Assembly (NCBI GenBank): GCA_030704615.1
Contig: CM060731.1
Location: 18,290,001 to 18,354,000 of the forward strand
Direction of reading: 5' to 3'
DNA length: 64,000 nucleotides
From: Takakia lepidozioides
Lineage: Eukaryota > Streptophyta > Takakiopsida > Takakiales > Takakiaceae
Position 1 is the first letter of the stretch; each line of letters starts with the position of its first letter. Of this stretch, positions 45,127 to 58,573 are shown one piece after another. The translations under genes and the position numbers were made by a program. A model generated the notes under the pieces. It made no database searches. It was not told the origin of the DNA and worked only from the letters and a program-made list of their open reading frames with translations.

Positions 45127-48100
45127 ATGGTCGAGAATGTCACCTGCGATTCCGGCCTTCCATCTCTTGAAGAGCATGGAAAATTCCGTTACAATCTTTA
45201 TGGGCTTTCCCAGGTATTCTCTACTTTTTAGTGATGAATGGCTCAGAGATGGAGAAATCGATGGTCCTAATTTTAATGCTCCTGATTTGCAAACCATTCA
45301 TCTAGTGGCCTACTTGATGGTGGAAGCAGATGTCGGGTCTGGACACACCGGCTTTAGTGGGATAAGAGATACTAATGCGGAAGGGAAGTTGTAAGTGGAA
45401 GTTTTTGTCCCCACAAGTGATACCTGCTGCATTCAAGCTCACTGATCATTCGGACCACTTGCAAGGGAAGATCTTGGTTGTCCAACTGGGGGCGTCTCCT
45501 TGCCTTTGACATCCAATTAGGTTTAGTCCACAACCGCAGTCGAGTCGTTTCGATTGAGGTTGCTAGGTTACACGTTTTACAGCTGATGCTGAGAGCAGTT
45601 TCTGTGGAAAGTGGCTCTGAGGTGCTTACCAGGAGCTGACGGGTTCACCATTACTTTTAGAGATCGTAGAGCTTACGTTGAGTAAAATTTAGGTGTTTAG
45701 ATGCATCTACGACCTAAAGACCCAGCATCCCTGAGCAGTAGACACTAACTTCTTCTCTGGACATTGCAAAATGTTTTATACTAGCGAAGAGCAACCCTGC
45801 TCTCTTAGGGAAACTTCCAAACACTTTCCTTCTGCTTATAGAGCTTCAAGATAGTGTTGGTTATGGCATAGGAGTATTGACTGCTGACAGGAGTGTAACT
45901 ACTAATGTCAAATTTCTGGCCAGGATTAGGGCATGACCATGCTGGCAAAAATGTCGGGCATCAACATTGACACCATCAGTATAATCTATGATCTAGAGGG
46001 AGGAGCACTGCTTATCTGATTGAGAGTGAGAAACACCACCAACAGTACATTCAGGAAATCACACCCAATGCATGAAAACACGACTGTCTTCTGTTTCGTT
46101 CTGACTTTTCCTCCATGCAATGTTGGTGATTGTTTCCCACTCTCAATCGGACAACTCATGTTCCTCCCTCAAGATCGTAGCTTGTACCAACTGTGTAAAT
46201 AGGTAGGCTCTTCTTAGAGTCTCAACATCTGCTAGGATATTTTCATTCTGAAACTATAGTAGATGTTTTACTTGGTTTAATTGGTTTACTTGTCATTAAG
46301 AGGTTTCTGTCTTCAGTGGAAAAGGGTGAAGGGGAAGTAGACTGAAGGATACTGTGCATAATTGAGCAGATGACCGTCAACGGTCTGAAGAAGCGTGAAG
46401 TCGGTATGTGTTTTGGATCTAGCAAGGTGAGATCCTTTCCAGACTCCCTTCGGTTCTTTTTCCCGTTTTGTTGAGCAAGCCTTTGGTCACATAACCAGGG
46501 TGTTTTGAGGGCTGTTTAGTAGTGCTTACAGAAGAGGGGCCTAAGCGAGTAGATGTAGATTTAGAAGGAAAAAGTGAAAGCACTGGACAACCTATCCAAA
46601 CAGGTGAAGAGGAGGTGGAACACAGAGAGAGATGATACTGTCATCATCAGACTTTGTTTGCTTTGGACTTGTTGCCTGGATGCCATGTTGATTTTGGCTG
46701 GACCAAACAAGCTGGGGAAGGGGGAAAGGAGGCACCACAGAATGCTTGCTCCAGCAGTCAGACTTATGCTGAGAAATCCAGTCAACTCTGGGCTTCCATC
46801 CCCAGTAAGCCATATCCTCAGTTTTGGGTAATCATCCCAGACACAAGGAGGTCACAGTTTTTCATGTCATATCAAAACACATTGGAAAGAGGTTCCCGTC
46901 ATTCTTCCAAGAGGGCCTATCATTTCCTTAGGAGGTCACAGAGAGAGAGTAGGTTACACTTTGCATTCCTCTTTGTAATGTTTGCCAAACTCTGACGTGC
47001 AGGATCTCTCTGGAGGAAAGGATGTCAGGAGAACCTCCATTGTGTGGAAGCTGCTTTTGTTAGTGGTAATTGGTGCCTGCAGCATTTACGTGTGCATGAG
47101 AGGGGTAGATCGCGGTTTCTCATATCAGCAAGCTCGACAAGCCACCAGTTGGCAAGGCCGGAATCAGGAAGAGGACTCCTGCCCTAGGCATGACTCATTT
47201 CTTAACTTCCCTCAACATCATCCCAAGCCCGTAACTTTTGATAGGTATCATGTTGCACCTCTCTCTCTGTGTTTATCCCTTTTTCCCTTAAAGGATGTCA
47301 TACATTTAGGGTTTCTAAATCTCTTTGGCCATGAATTGTAAGGCTTGGTGCTTTTGGGGCTCCATGATACGTTGACTGAAAGCAACACGTCTTCAGATCT
47401 GTTAGATGATGCTTCAAACACTCTGATTGTACAACCGGATGCGCACTACTGTTCAACATCTGTACGTTGTTGTGGATGTGAATCCCATGTGATGGTTTGT
47501 CCATTGCAGGGAAGAATGTGCATGCACACCTGTACACTATTTCGCAATTTTGTCAATGCAAAGATCAGGGAGTGGTTGGTTTGAGACACTTCTAAATAAC
47601 CACCCAAATATAAGCTCGCATGGTGAGATTTTCTCAGTGAAGCCACGGCGGCAAAATTTCAGCACCATTGTGCAGACCCTGGATGCTGTCTACAACCTCG
47701 ACTGGCATAGCAGTGCTGCCAAGAATGCATGCACTACAGCTGTTGGTCTGAAGTGGATGCTGAATCAGGTAACTCCCAGCTATTAAGGTTGAAGTAGATG
47801 CTTCTCTATCATGATGTATATACCAGCACATCCTTGCTACTGCTCCAACTAAAACAGCTGTGGGGTTTGTGTCCACAAGACTGGCAAAGTCTTATGGTAC
47901 ATCTGTCCCTTTGTCTCTCTTGTGTGCGAGAGCATCATTTCTTCTGATGCCGCGTACTATGAGATCTGAGGCAGATACTGCTGTGTTTCTTCAGAACTTC
48001 CCCATGCCTGGCAGTTCCCTTTTGTATGACGACCCAAAGTGCCTTGCAGCTTACCTGCATAAAAGGTACTCCACCTTCATGCAAAGCTTGAGCTTTTAGT

Positions 48101-49637
48101 AGTTCCAATTGGTATCTATGGTTCTATGGTCTATCTTTCTATATTTTTCCTTGGGCCTGTGGGCCTCCCACGGATGTAAGAACTTTCCTTCTTTCTTTCT
48201 CTTTCTCTCCCTCTCCCGTGGACACAATGAGAATTCTTTCTTTCTTTCCTCTCTCTCTGTAGGCAAATTAAATATTTTTTATTTCTCTCAATTTGGTGGA
48301 TCTGTCAGGGAGCAATGGAGTACAGCAGGGAGGTTTCAGCATATTTTCAACAGAAGGGGGTATCTGTAATAGTGTTGGTTCGACGGAATATGCTAAAGCG
48401 GCTCATCTCCATTTTGGCTAATGCCTATGATCGCCGTGCAAAGCCATTGAATGGCACCCACAAGTCACATGTGCATTCCAAGGAGGAGGTTTGTTCTCTC
48501 CCACCCCTCCTTCCCCATCAACACCTGTCTTGAAGTCCTATCTAGCCAGAATTTCGTGGATGAAGCTGGATATCCCCACACAGCATAGGATCACTCTCAG
48601 TTCTGATTCATTTCATGAATCAAATGATTGCAGGCAAAGACATTGGCAGAGTACAAGCCAATCATAAATGTGAAGCACTTGGCAAACAATTTGCAGCGTG
48701 TCCAGGAGATAACAAATGACACTCTCCACTGTTTCAACAACACGCGCCTCATTCTTGTGTATTATGAAGATTTAGTGAAGGTTCCCAGGGTGCGTCCCTA
48801 CTACCTCTGCTTTTAAATTTGTTCAGAACGAAGGAACTGGGGGTGAGAAAATGAACTACTGGGTGGGAAAATTCTATAAATATGGGAGGATGTAGAACTT
48901 TGTCCCAGGTCTGCGGTTTGCAGTGTTCTTTTTTTCATTTTTCCAAAATCGCTGGCGGGGCCACATGTGAATTCTATCCAGTGCCCATGTGGCGAGAATA
49001 ATGAGGTAGAAAGGCTAGAAAAGTGGCGTATATACCAGGTGGCACATTTTGAATGGTTCACGTCTGCAAAATTAGGCTCCTAATTCTCAACTACTGGCGC
49101 TTTTTGGTGAAATTTTCGGATTTTACCCCCCATATTTCCTTTGTACAAGTAGCTGACCCATTTTTGAGGTCGAAATCTGGCGATTTTTCGCGAAAAAAAA
49201 ACACACTAGTGGTTTGTGTCCTAAAAAGTAAAACGACTCTCACTCCGTCCATCACTCACCATATTTGGCTTGTTGTTGGATGCAATAGTGCTGTGCAAAT
49301 TCTTTAATTCGTCAACTAACGATCAATGCCTTTCTATAAGCCCATTGTTCATTTCAAGAAAATTAAGGGAACACCGTCCTCTCTCTTTTCTCCACATATG
49401 TTATAAACTCTTTCTTTCTGTCTCTCATCTCTCTGAAGTATGTTTTTCTGGTTGGGGTTGCAGAGCATGGAGGAAGTACAACGGTTTCTTGGTGTGCAGC
49501 CTAGGAAGCTGGAGAGTCAGCAAGTCAAAATCCACACGCTGCCCCTCAGGCAACAGATTCAGAATTGGGAGGAGGTTTTGACGAGGCTAAATGGCACACA
49601 GTATGAGAGTTTTCTCCTGGACGATGACTATGTATGA
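45127..49637 (+). CDS. Membrane-anchored PAPS-dependent sulfotransferase-like protein
   Basis: Six exons, 45127-45213, 47003-47244, 47510-47768, 48309-48488, 48634-48789 and 49464-49637, join in phase to 365 aa. The protein resembles the small plant P-loop family related to NodH-type sulfotransferases. A short N-terminal tail precedes a membrane anchor (about residues 42-60; VWKLLLLVVIGACSIYVC), suggesting a type II Golgi-like protein. The 5'-phosphosulfate-binding loop is LSMQRSGSGW (124-133). The 3'-phosphate-binding motif lies at VRRNMLKRLIS (Arg222 and Ser230). Other conserved blocks are AYDRRAKPLNGTHKSHVHS, YYEDLVK and NWEEV. The acceptor substrate is unknown. Exon 1 lies 1.8 kb upstream and was chosen because its ATG frame joins in phase 0 at good splice sites; it is the least certain part. 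Confidence 0.88.
47865..47905 (+). repeat. Copy of the dispersed intronic repeat core in the sulfotransferase intron
   Basis: TGTCCACAAGACTGGCAAAG followed by TCTTATGGTACATCTGTC resembles the core found repeatedly in NRPA1 introns, showing that the family is not confined to one gene. Confidence 0.45.
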
Positions 49638-52600
49638 AAGTTGTAAAAGTGTGTACACGCCCCTGACTCTGTTCCTCGAAGGTCCTATTTTTTTCAGTAT
49701 CTTTTTTAATCTGTTCTCAGGTCAGGCGCCAGCTTGTTCATCGATCATTGAATGGGTTCATTTTTAAGGGAAGTGGTAAGATATCATTCCAAGCTGTTAT
49801 TCTTTTCATTCATCATTTTTTGGCCAACGGCCTTTGGTAAAATAATATGACCCAGCCCTCTCTGTAATTTGATATCAAAGGATGGTTAGGATTGTTGGTA
49901 GTAGCTTATTGATTTTAGGGAATGTTCTGTATGAAAAGCTGGAGAGCAGCTGTGCTGGCTTTTGACTGCTCTCATTCGAATGGCCCTAAGAGCAAGTTTT
50001 TGGGGAGAACTTCTGTGGGAAAGTTGTTGTTGATCAATCAAACTGATGTTTACATGATGTGATCATTATTGGTAGTTAGATACATAATGCAAGAAATCTG
50101 AAGTCTACTCGGTAGAAAGGTGTGTTTGGGTTCTTGAATCTCCAGAATGCGGATCATTGGCTGTTTCACCAAATGGAAAGGAGTGGAGAGATGCGAACTA
50201 CATGGCAGAAAGAACTATGAATTCCCATTATGAAAATATTGACACTTATCACCAAGACACCCAAACAAAATTTGGTTTAAAATCATAAAGCACAGATTAT
50301 AAGGTGGACCCAACAGAGAGAGATGATCGCCATAAGAACCTTTTCCCCTTGTGGGTAGGTACTGCCCCTTTCTTGGCTGGGCCTGACTCCAAGTGAAAGA
50401 GCATTTGAAAAAGCTAAATTGCTTTGCACTCACTGGTTTTGAAGTAGGTAACATTCCTATACGAGTAGAGGTGATCTGGTTGAATCTCTGCCCAGAACCT
50501 AGTACTGATTATGAGGGATTCATCTTTCCAGAATCTTATATTCTGTTTTCTATCCTGCTGGAAAGAAGGGAGAACTTGCAAAAAGCATCTTGGAACCAAT
50601 TTGGTGTCACGTCCCTAGGCATAGTTCTTGTGCAAGCACCACAAAGTTCCTTATCCCACAACGAGTTATGTTAGGATGAGTGAAGGAGGGGTTTCGATTC
50701 ACTTGTTTCATGCTTTTATAAGAACTGTAATCATCATTACTGAACAAAGGACCCTGTAAACAAACTTAAAATCTTCAAACTTGCTTCAGTGTAAACAAGA
50801 AGAAAAGGGAACAGGAGCCCATTGACCTCATATTAAAAAGGGGTCGCTCCAAATATTCTTAAAACCTTGCCACCCTCATTGCCCCCAGTAAAACAACGTT
50901 GAGACTTCCCATGATATGGCAGGTTACTCAACCCAGAGTGTAACTCTTACTGTGTAGAGTCCCAACACAACTATCATCATCAGTCTCCAGTACCCACTTG
51001 TCGTGTAAGATGTGATATTATGTACAAAACGCATGGCAAGTGGTGACTAACCCTACCGTCTGATGAGCGGCTACCAAGCTAAATTGATGGAAAGCTAAAT
51101 TTTCACTTCACCAAAAATAGGAGAGAATCTGGGCACAGTGGACCCTCAGTTTGATTGTACATACTTCTTTGCTTTTTGATTGGTGATTCTTAGCTCGTTA
51201 TCCAGGATTCTGGACAAGAACCCACTGCCCTTGTCCTATTCTCCACTTGCCTCAGGACCCCTTTAGGTTTGGTGGATCCTTGTAACTTCCTCTCTTTCTT
51301 TCTTTCTTTCAAGTTTCTTTCTTTTCTCATGCATGCATACACGGAGGGATCTGCTAGTTAGTGTCTTCTGATTCTGAGCATTCGGTGAGAAACCGAGGAA
51401 CGCAAACCCCAAGTAGGTAGGTACGTCAAACAACTTCGAGTCCCTGCACCATCATGGCCTTGTTCGTGTGTAAGAATCGTATCGCACAACATTGAATAGG
51501 CACAGTACAACTCTGTGAGATCGAGAAGGCGTCAAGCACATGGTACCCGCACTTGCAGACACGGGCAGACCTCTTCATGGCGTCCAGGAATGACACATAC
51601 GAGCCTGCGGCAGGGTGATTTTTTCGTGCTCTTGTTTTTCCTCCTTGCTCACCAGGGCCTCTGGCAGGCTTTGGAAAAGTATGCTGTGTCATCATCAAGT
51701 CAGATGCCTGTGCCACAACATGAAGATCACGATGCTCCAAGTGAAGGGGGGCTCATCCATGTCTTTAAGGCAGATATTCAGCAAGGATGTTACACTTGCT
51801 GTCATCATCAGCGTCATAAAAATGACTTTGTGACACTGAACCCATCAACCCAAATCTTGCAAGAGATGATGCTCAGTCAGCACCTTCTTCTTGAGATCAT
51901 TAAGAAAAATCTAAGCTTCATTCCATCATGGGTTGTAAGCAAAACTGCTTGAAACAAACAGTAGCTTCACATGACTTTGGACTCTTGCAAAACCTTCACA
52001 AACATCTGTCTTTCCCCCCCTGTTCATGAACGAATATTATTGAAGGGAGAGGGCGAAACATAACCCCATTTCATTCCTGAGCCAAGTGCATTTTCTTTGT
52101 GAAATTTGAAGAAAACAACATGCACATTCCACACAAACAGACAAAGCAACTCCACTTTTCTTTTTTTTTAATATTTAGAGAAAGGGGACAGAAGCCCTTT
52201 TGGTCAAATTAAATGAATAAAAAGTCACAGAAGGTGGAAAAAACAACCACCCCAGGGTTCTCCTCTCACTATACTTAAGGGGTCTGATTTGTGAGCAGTC
52301 GTTCCAGGGTGTTTCCCTTTCTAAAATAAAATTAAAAATAAGGGGAAGGAAAAACATAAACAAGCCCTTGTTGCCAACATCAGTGAGTCTTGCCTTTCAA
52401 GTAAAGCATGAGGAATAATAATGATAATGATAATTAAAAAACAGCCAAAAAAAAAAAAAAAACAGCATGAGGGAGCAGTGTCTCATTTTTTAAGGTTGGA
52501 GTCAGCAAGGAGCAGCCAAATGGGTGGAAGAGTGGGGGTGGGTCAGGGGGGCATGTGTCCTACAAGACCCATGTCTCAAGTATTTTTTAATGGGCTTGCC

Positions 52601-55133
52601 ATGTGCCCAAGCAAAATTAGGTTGCATGAATGCATCTGTGGCTTTAATCAAAGTGTGGGACCCTGGATCATTTGCAAGGAGAGAGGGAGTGTGCCCACAA
52701 GTGTTCCAATAGCATCTCATTGCCATCATCTGCACAGCTTTCTGAGTGGGGGAGGGGCTACTGTAGAGCAATGACTTTTCTTTCAATCTACAAAATGTTT
52801 GCTTGCAGCTTTGACCAAGTCCCCTACAAGCAATTACTGTAATCCTGTCCTGTGCCCTAAGCGGCTGTGCAGGGGTAGGTACTGACACTAAAGTAAAATT
52901 AGCAAATTAACATAGAATATAAGTTAACCTCGTGGGCCATAGAGAGGCGGCTGCGTCAGCCAATGTCAGACTCGGTTCACTCCCCAATACCCCCCCTCTT
53001 TAATGCCACAAATATTTCTGGGCTTCCTTGTATCTACACATCTTGGTACCCACCTACTTACCTACTAATCTGCAGGTGGTAGCCTCCTCTTTTTCTTCTG
53101 GGGATTGGGTACTTATTATCAAATCGGTTTTTTGCTTCATGTGGGCTACTGTATACTGTACCTCACCGGATTATCATATGAAACCAACCTTCGATCCAAA
53201 GGTCCTCATTCCTCCACTTATCTCTGAAGTCTGCTGCTCCTGGATTTATGTAAAAACCACAAGTGGGTGTACCGAGTTCCACGGCCTTGCAGAACAGGAT
53301 CATGGGCAACAAGCGTCCAAGTTTCCATCAATTTTCAAACAACAGCGAAGTTTTTCTGTTAGAACGATCACTTTTGCACCAACAGTTGCTTGCTGGGTTC
53401 CCAACGAAGAGCAAAACTGTTCTGAAAGCAAATGAATTTCCCACAATATTCACTCTACAAATACGATTACGCAAGCTTCACTCACTCCATGAAACACTCT
53501 TCTCCGAACTGTTCATGAAGAGAGCCTGTCCCACCATAGCAACCATCGCAGACAACCTCCTGCACAGCCCCGCCATTCCTGCCTGCCTCGCTCTCCTCAG
53601 TCTGTCTGCACCTACACTCAGCGAGTCGGCGCTGCTCTCATTGTTATTTCTTGTATCTTTCCGCAATATATTACGGACGATGGAACACTCATCTAATTTC
53701 CGCCATATCATACGGTATTTGGTGTAGATTCGTATACGGAGCACAGAGGTACGCGTACAATTATGCATGAAAAGAGATGTCATGCAGGGCGGGCCTCAGT
53801 TAATTAGGCTACGTTCAAAGGCGGGGCTGTCTTATCGTGCACGGCAGGCCCCCGACGGATTCGGTTACGTTACCTGCCTCGGTTACTTTAGCTTAACCGA
53901 AGTCCGTTTCTCGATCACGGGCAGGCTGAAATCCCGGGTCCGTGGGAACCGCGGTCCATACGCATCATTCCCCGGCCTGCGCAAAGGACACGACCGCGGG
54001 GAATGTACCGCGGGAAACGGAGGTTAACCGCGGCGGGTATCTGCGGCGGGAGTTAACCGTGGTTAGGCTGGGATAGAATCGCGGGTGGAACCGGCGAGAT
54101 AAGGAGGGTGGGGGGAGGGGCGGGGCTGCCCGAGGGCGGTTGCCCGCGCTGCCCGAGCCGTCTCTCCCGTGGGTGGGTGTGGGGCATGAGCAGCGCTTTG
54201 CGGAAACTGCACAAAGAGACGAGCATGCACAGCAATTGAGAGGGATTTGTGTTTGTGTGGGGGTGTGGGTTTGGATGGAGGGCAGGCTTGGTGTTGTGAA
54301 GGTTTGTGAGCTGTTGGAAGCTCGGATTTGGGGAGTCGTTGGTGCGTGATTTGGTTGTGTGTGGGGGTGTGTGTGTGTGTGTGCGGAGAGGTGTTGGAGG
54401 GGTTTGCTTGACATGAGGATTGTGCTGGTGGGTAGAATTTTTGGGATCGTAGAGACTGGGGAGGGAGGGGATGGGGCGACAGAGGTGATGAATTGAGCTA
54501 GTTGGAGAGATGAAAGCAGTCTGAGCGTACTGAAGACGAGTGTGTGAGTGGGCTGGCTATGCGCCACCAGCTGGGCGGGTAAAAGGGTGTTTTTTGGCTA
54601 ATTTGGGATTTGGGAGAGTAGGGACAAGAGATGACAGGAGCATATGCAGTCCAGATTTCTAGATAACCATGATTTTGAGGGAGTGTAACAGACAGGTGGG
54701 CGGGAACACATGGATGCTCTTAGTACTTGTTGGCAAATTGCGTCATTGTTTCCCCAATGCTTCATGGCTTGAGGGCATGAGTTTCATGAGACTCAGTAAT
54801 CCATCATTGACGTATATTGAGCGTTAGATAGAGGAAACATTTTGGTGTGGATTGCCAACATTGTCAGTTTTACGTAAGGTCTTCCAGAGATGAGGCCAAG
54901 TACGTGGCGGCAGTGGAGCTTCTTAGTTGGTTGTACGGGCAGCTTCAGGGCCAGGCCATCGTTATTTTCTTCCCGGGGTCCTGCGAAATCTTCATGATTT
55001 ATGTTCTAATCTTCTTCTTTACATATTTCCCATAATCTCCATCTCCTGTTCAACTCGTGCTCAGAGCGAGGGGCCGATCGTGGAACGTAGGATTATCAAG
55101 AGAACTTTGTACAGGTAGAGTGAGATAGGCGCG
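49638..55133. other. Long intergenic region
   Basis: No gene is supported. Open frames such as 52502-52888 (-, 128 aa) lack recognisable domains. A poly-A run lies near 52448-52462. A GC- and CpG-rich patch spans about 53790-54180, followed by GT-rich sequence at 54240-54390. The part after about 54600 may be the 5' flank and UTR of the RING gene. Confidence 0.6.
53790..54180. other. CpG-rich patch
   Basis: This stretch has many CpG dinucleotides and GC-rich words (for example TTAACCGCGGCGGG, CCCGAGGGCGG), in contrast with the AT-rich or mixed flanks. It may be an unmethylated promoter island of the downstream RING gene or a young GC-rich insertion. Confidence 0.5.
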
Positions 55134-58100
55134 ATGATACTACTGGCGATGGGGCAGGGAAAATCGTTCAAGGAGTCTTTCAAGTCCCTGGAGGCTGACA
55201 TTCAGCACGCCAATACACTGTCAGTCCTATCTCTCATTTTTCCCTCCCCATTTTTCACTCTCTCTTTTGTGACGGTAAAGCTCTTTCTGATGGTGCCCGA
55301 AGACACTTGATTAATCAGCCATGCACCTTGGAATTTGTGAATTACTTTCCTGTTGCTTTATGCATGCCTTGATTCTGTCCGTCTAGTCTTTCTTTTTGGT
55401 AGATTCCAGTCGAGTAATTTCAGCAAACAGTATCTCCTTTCCCGATTTACATTTGCAAACTCTTGAATGCTTCCAGGAGGTGTTGTGATTGAGATGTATT
55501 GAGAACTTAGTTTGCACTTGCAGCAGCATTCATGTTCAGGCCGAACCTTTCAAGTTCAGTCATTATGTCAACATGAAAGAGTCTTGGTATATAAAGGTCT
55601 CCCATGAAAGCACCATTACGAAAAAGTTTGCAGTTTGCTTGCTGGCATGATAATTGCAAATGATGCCACACAGAATCTGTATTCCAGAACCTTTCCTTCA
55701 TCTTTATTGAAACGCTCTTTCTTCCAGGCCAAGCCTCTGAACAGCAGGGCCCTGTCGGAGTCCAGTTACCAATTGCCACAGATCACAGAGGTTTGAAACT
55801 TTTGAGGCTGCCTACTTTCTGAAGTTCTCCCTTTCTGCCTAGACTGTACTTAGCCTGCAGCAGGCGGTTCATCTTCCATGAAAGGAAGCCAATGTTGGAT
55901 TTTGCACTTGTGTACACTGCAGGTGATGCATTCTTTGAAGTTGACTGTATGGTAGTGGTCTTTTTTAATTGCTTTCAGAATGTGGGCCTTTCATCTAGTG
56001 GTCGAAACTCCCCATTTTAGGTTTCCAGAACTTAGTTGTCCATTCAATTCACAATCGATGGCACTCTTCCTGAAGTGTGTATATGAGATCTACATACTCA
56101 ACACAGCTGCTTCAGTCATGAAGATGGAGGCCGCAGTGTGATCCTCACCAAACAATCTGTCCAGGGTTTATGGTGACTTCCATGAAAAGTGGGCCTTGGC
56201 TACGACTTCTTCTGAGGTTCTGCAAACAGGGTTGGAAAGAGAATTTCTCTCTTACAGTTGAAGTGGCCAGGCTCTCTTACTGTTTGGGACACTCTTCACT
56301 TTTTCGAAGTGGAACAACTCAAAATCCATGCAACATGACCCTCTAAACAGACCAATGCCTGGAGACCTACAGTATGACCCCTCAAATGCCTTCACTGGAA
56401 ATCATACTTGTTGTTGGGTGGCCTGTCTGACTCAGGCAGGAAGGTTGATTTGCTCGCACTTCCCTTAATGTAACTAAAACAAAGGTGCATATGCATATAA
56501 TACAAGAGTTTCCAGATTAATTGGGCCAGTTGGGAAGTGACCTATCTCCTTCTCTTGCAGTCAAGTTGTGAATCACACAAAGCTGTGCTCTTGTATGGCT
56601 AGGCTGACTGCTTCAGGACTGAGCTATGCTATTACTACCAAGACCGAGGCCACTTGTCTAGATGCCCTAATGCTTGATTGTACAACTGTGACACAGGGCA
56701 TCTGAGTATCCCAGAGAGTATGATGGGGCATGCCTACAAATGAGACTAGCATACAGCCCTGCAGCCCACTTTCTGCTGTTCCTGGTGCGCTGGACTGACT
56801 GCAGCCTGGCTGGTGCCTTGGGCCTTCTGCGAATCCTTATCTACAAGGTCCCCTACTTTCTGTGTCCCTCTTATATCAATGATGCACTGCAATGTCCGGG
56901 CCCAGATGCTCTCTTTCCAACATCAGAAACACTGGTTGCACCTCTTCCATTCTGTTTTAAGTCTCAGGACACTCCCTGAATTATTGACTCGAGTCAAATT
57001 CAATGCTTTTGATAAAGGAAATCAGCAGTCAATCAAATTGCATTCCAGAATCCATCTGCTGGATCCAGACTTCCTGGGACGCCTGCTCGAAAGAGTACAA
57101 GGTCTCCTCAACTAGTTCCCAAGTTTTGCAGGCTATGCAATCTGTCAGTCTGTTATGTATTCTTGTTCCCCCCGAACCTTCCACCTCCTCCTATTTTTCT
57201 GTTTCCCATTTTGTATGAAATGAATACAGGTGTACATGGACGGGACCACAACCATGTCAACACAAGAGAGGAAGGCCAGCCTTCGAGAGTTCTATGGTAT
57301 GTCAATGTGTCCATCGTCATTAAATGGTCCTTGCAGTCTGAACCTGACTGGTACCATTATAAAGATCTTGTGTTTGATAGCGGTTGGTCCTCGTACGATG
57401 TACTATTTGTACTATGTAGAATGGACCATGGAATAGCTTTGTGTTACAGAGATCCCAGCCTTACTGTGCAGGTTTTGTGTGGACATCTTTATGAAAACTG
57501 CACATTGTTACATTTGCCACGATTGACAACATAATTGAGGTGATGAACCAGATAGGAATTCAGGTGAGACAGTAAGGACCAGTGAAGTCTTTCAAGTGGA
57601 TAAAAAGGAATGGGGATTGGATGGCAGCATACATATACCCATCTCTGCAGCAGCTGCAAGGGGGGATCACCGAGATGGAGGATGTGAAGCAGAAGGCAGT
57701 GTGCCAGGAGCGGTATAAGAAGAAGGTAGATGAAGAGCGCGGCCACATGTCAGAGCTGGACCTGGAGCGTGAACAGGAGTGCGGCATATGTATGGAGACC
57801 AACACCAAGATTGCTCTCCCTGATTGCAACCATGCCATGTGCCTCAAGTGCTACCGTGAATGGTGATCCCATGCCCTCTCCTCTCCACCTATAGATGTTT
57901 GATGCCTCTCCTCAGTGCAACTTTGGTATATTGAAGTCTCTACATTTTTGTTCTTTTTGAGAGAAGGAGATAATGTATTGTGTCCTTGGTTGGGAGATAC
58001 ATGTCCCTGGTGACCGGGATGGAATCTATCCTGGTGACTGAGGCCCAGTCAGGATAAGAGGTCAATAATTTCTCCCAATACCTTGCCTAGGAAGAGACAG

Positions 58101-58573
58101 ATGCCAGGGAAAGGAAAACAGGGTGGAGGGAGACAGGGTATGTAGGAGTAAGAGAATACTAACACCATGCTATGCCAGCTGCATCACTCTCTTTCTTGTC
58201 CATCGGTGTTTGACAGAGAAATTTACAAAGAGAAAGACATGGAGTATACAGAAAACTCTTGAGCACGCAGACTCTGCAATGATCTTCACAAAGAAAGAGA
58301 GTGATGTGGGGCTGACTGGCAAAAAGGGGTGTGGGGTGGGGACAATGGATGAATGGCTGCAGGCACGCACGTTCACAGTCATGCCCCTTCTGCCGGGACA
58401 GTTTGAAGCGTGTGAACTCATGTGATTTGTGGATCTTCACTGACTCGGGTGACATTCAGGACATGGTCACCCTTGCCCGGGACAACTTGCAGCGGCTTTT
58501 CATGTATATTGACAAGTTGCCTCTCTTGGTCTCAGAGAGTGTGTTTGCTGCTTATGATGCCCATATCAAGTGA
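55134..58573 (+). CDS. AIRP2: AIRP2-type RING finger E3 ubiquitin ligase
   Basis: Five exons, 55134-55219, 56697-56847, 57230-57296, 57628-57862 and 58363-58573, join in phase to 249 aa, near the family length. The N terminus GKSFKESFKSLEADIQHANT leads to ASEYPREYDGACLQMRLAYS and the conserved FLLFLVRWTDCSLAGALGLL helix block, then DGTTTMS.ERKASLREFY and YPSLQQLQ. A C3HC4 RING lies at 153-190 (C153, C156, C168, H170, C173, C176, C187, C190), all zinc ligands present. The C-terminal block LFMYIDKLPLLV is also typical. In Arabidopsis AIRP2 is a cytosolic E3 that acts positively in ABA and drought responses; the same role here is inference. Two in-frame ATGs (55134 and 55149) are possible starts. 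The usual Gly after VNS is Cys here. Confidence 0.93.

Noticed and set aside
48930-49200. Possible MITE with AAAATCGC / GCGATTTT ends in the last sulfotransferase intron
   Set aside because: The inverted match is only about 9-10 bp with no flanking duplication.
50393-50674. 93-aa plus-strand ORF downstream of the sulfotransferase gene
   Set aside because: No recognised motif and no exon partners.
52502-52888. 128-aa minus-strand ORF in the long spacer
   Set aside because: No recognisable domain, no splice partners and no coding-like neighbours.
55507-55779. 90-aa minus-strand ORF in RING gene intron 1
   Set aside because: No domain and no splice-joined partner; the intron assignment on the plus strand is firm.
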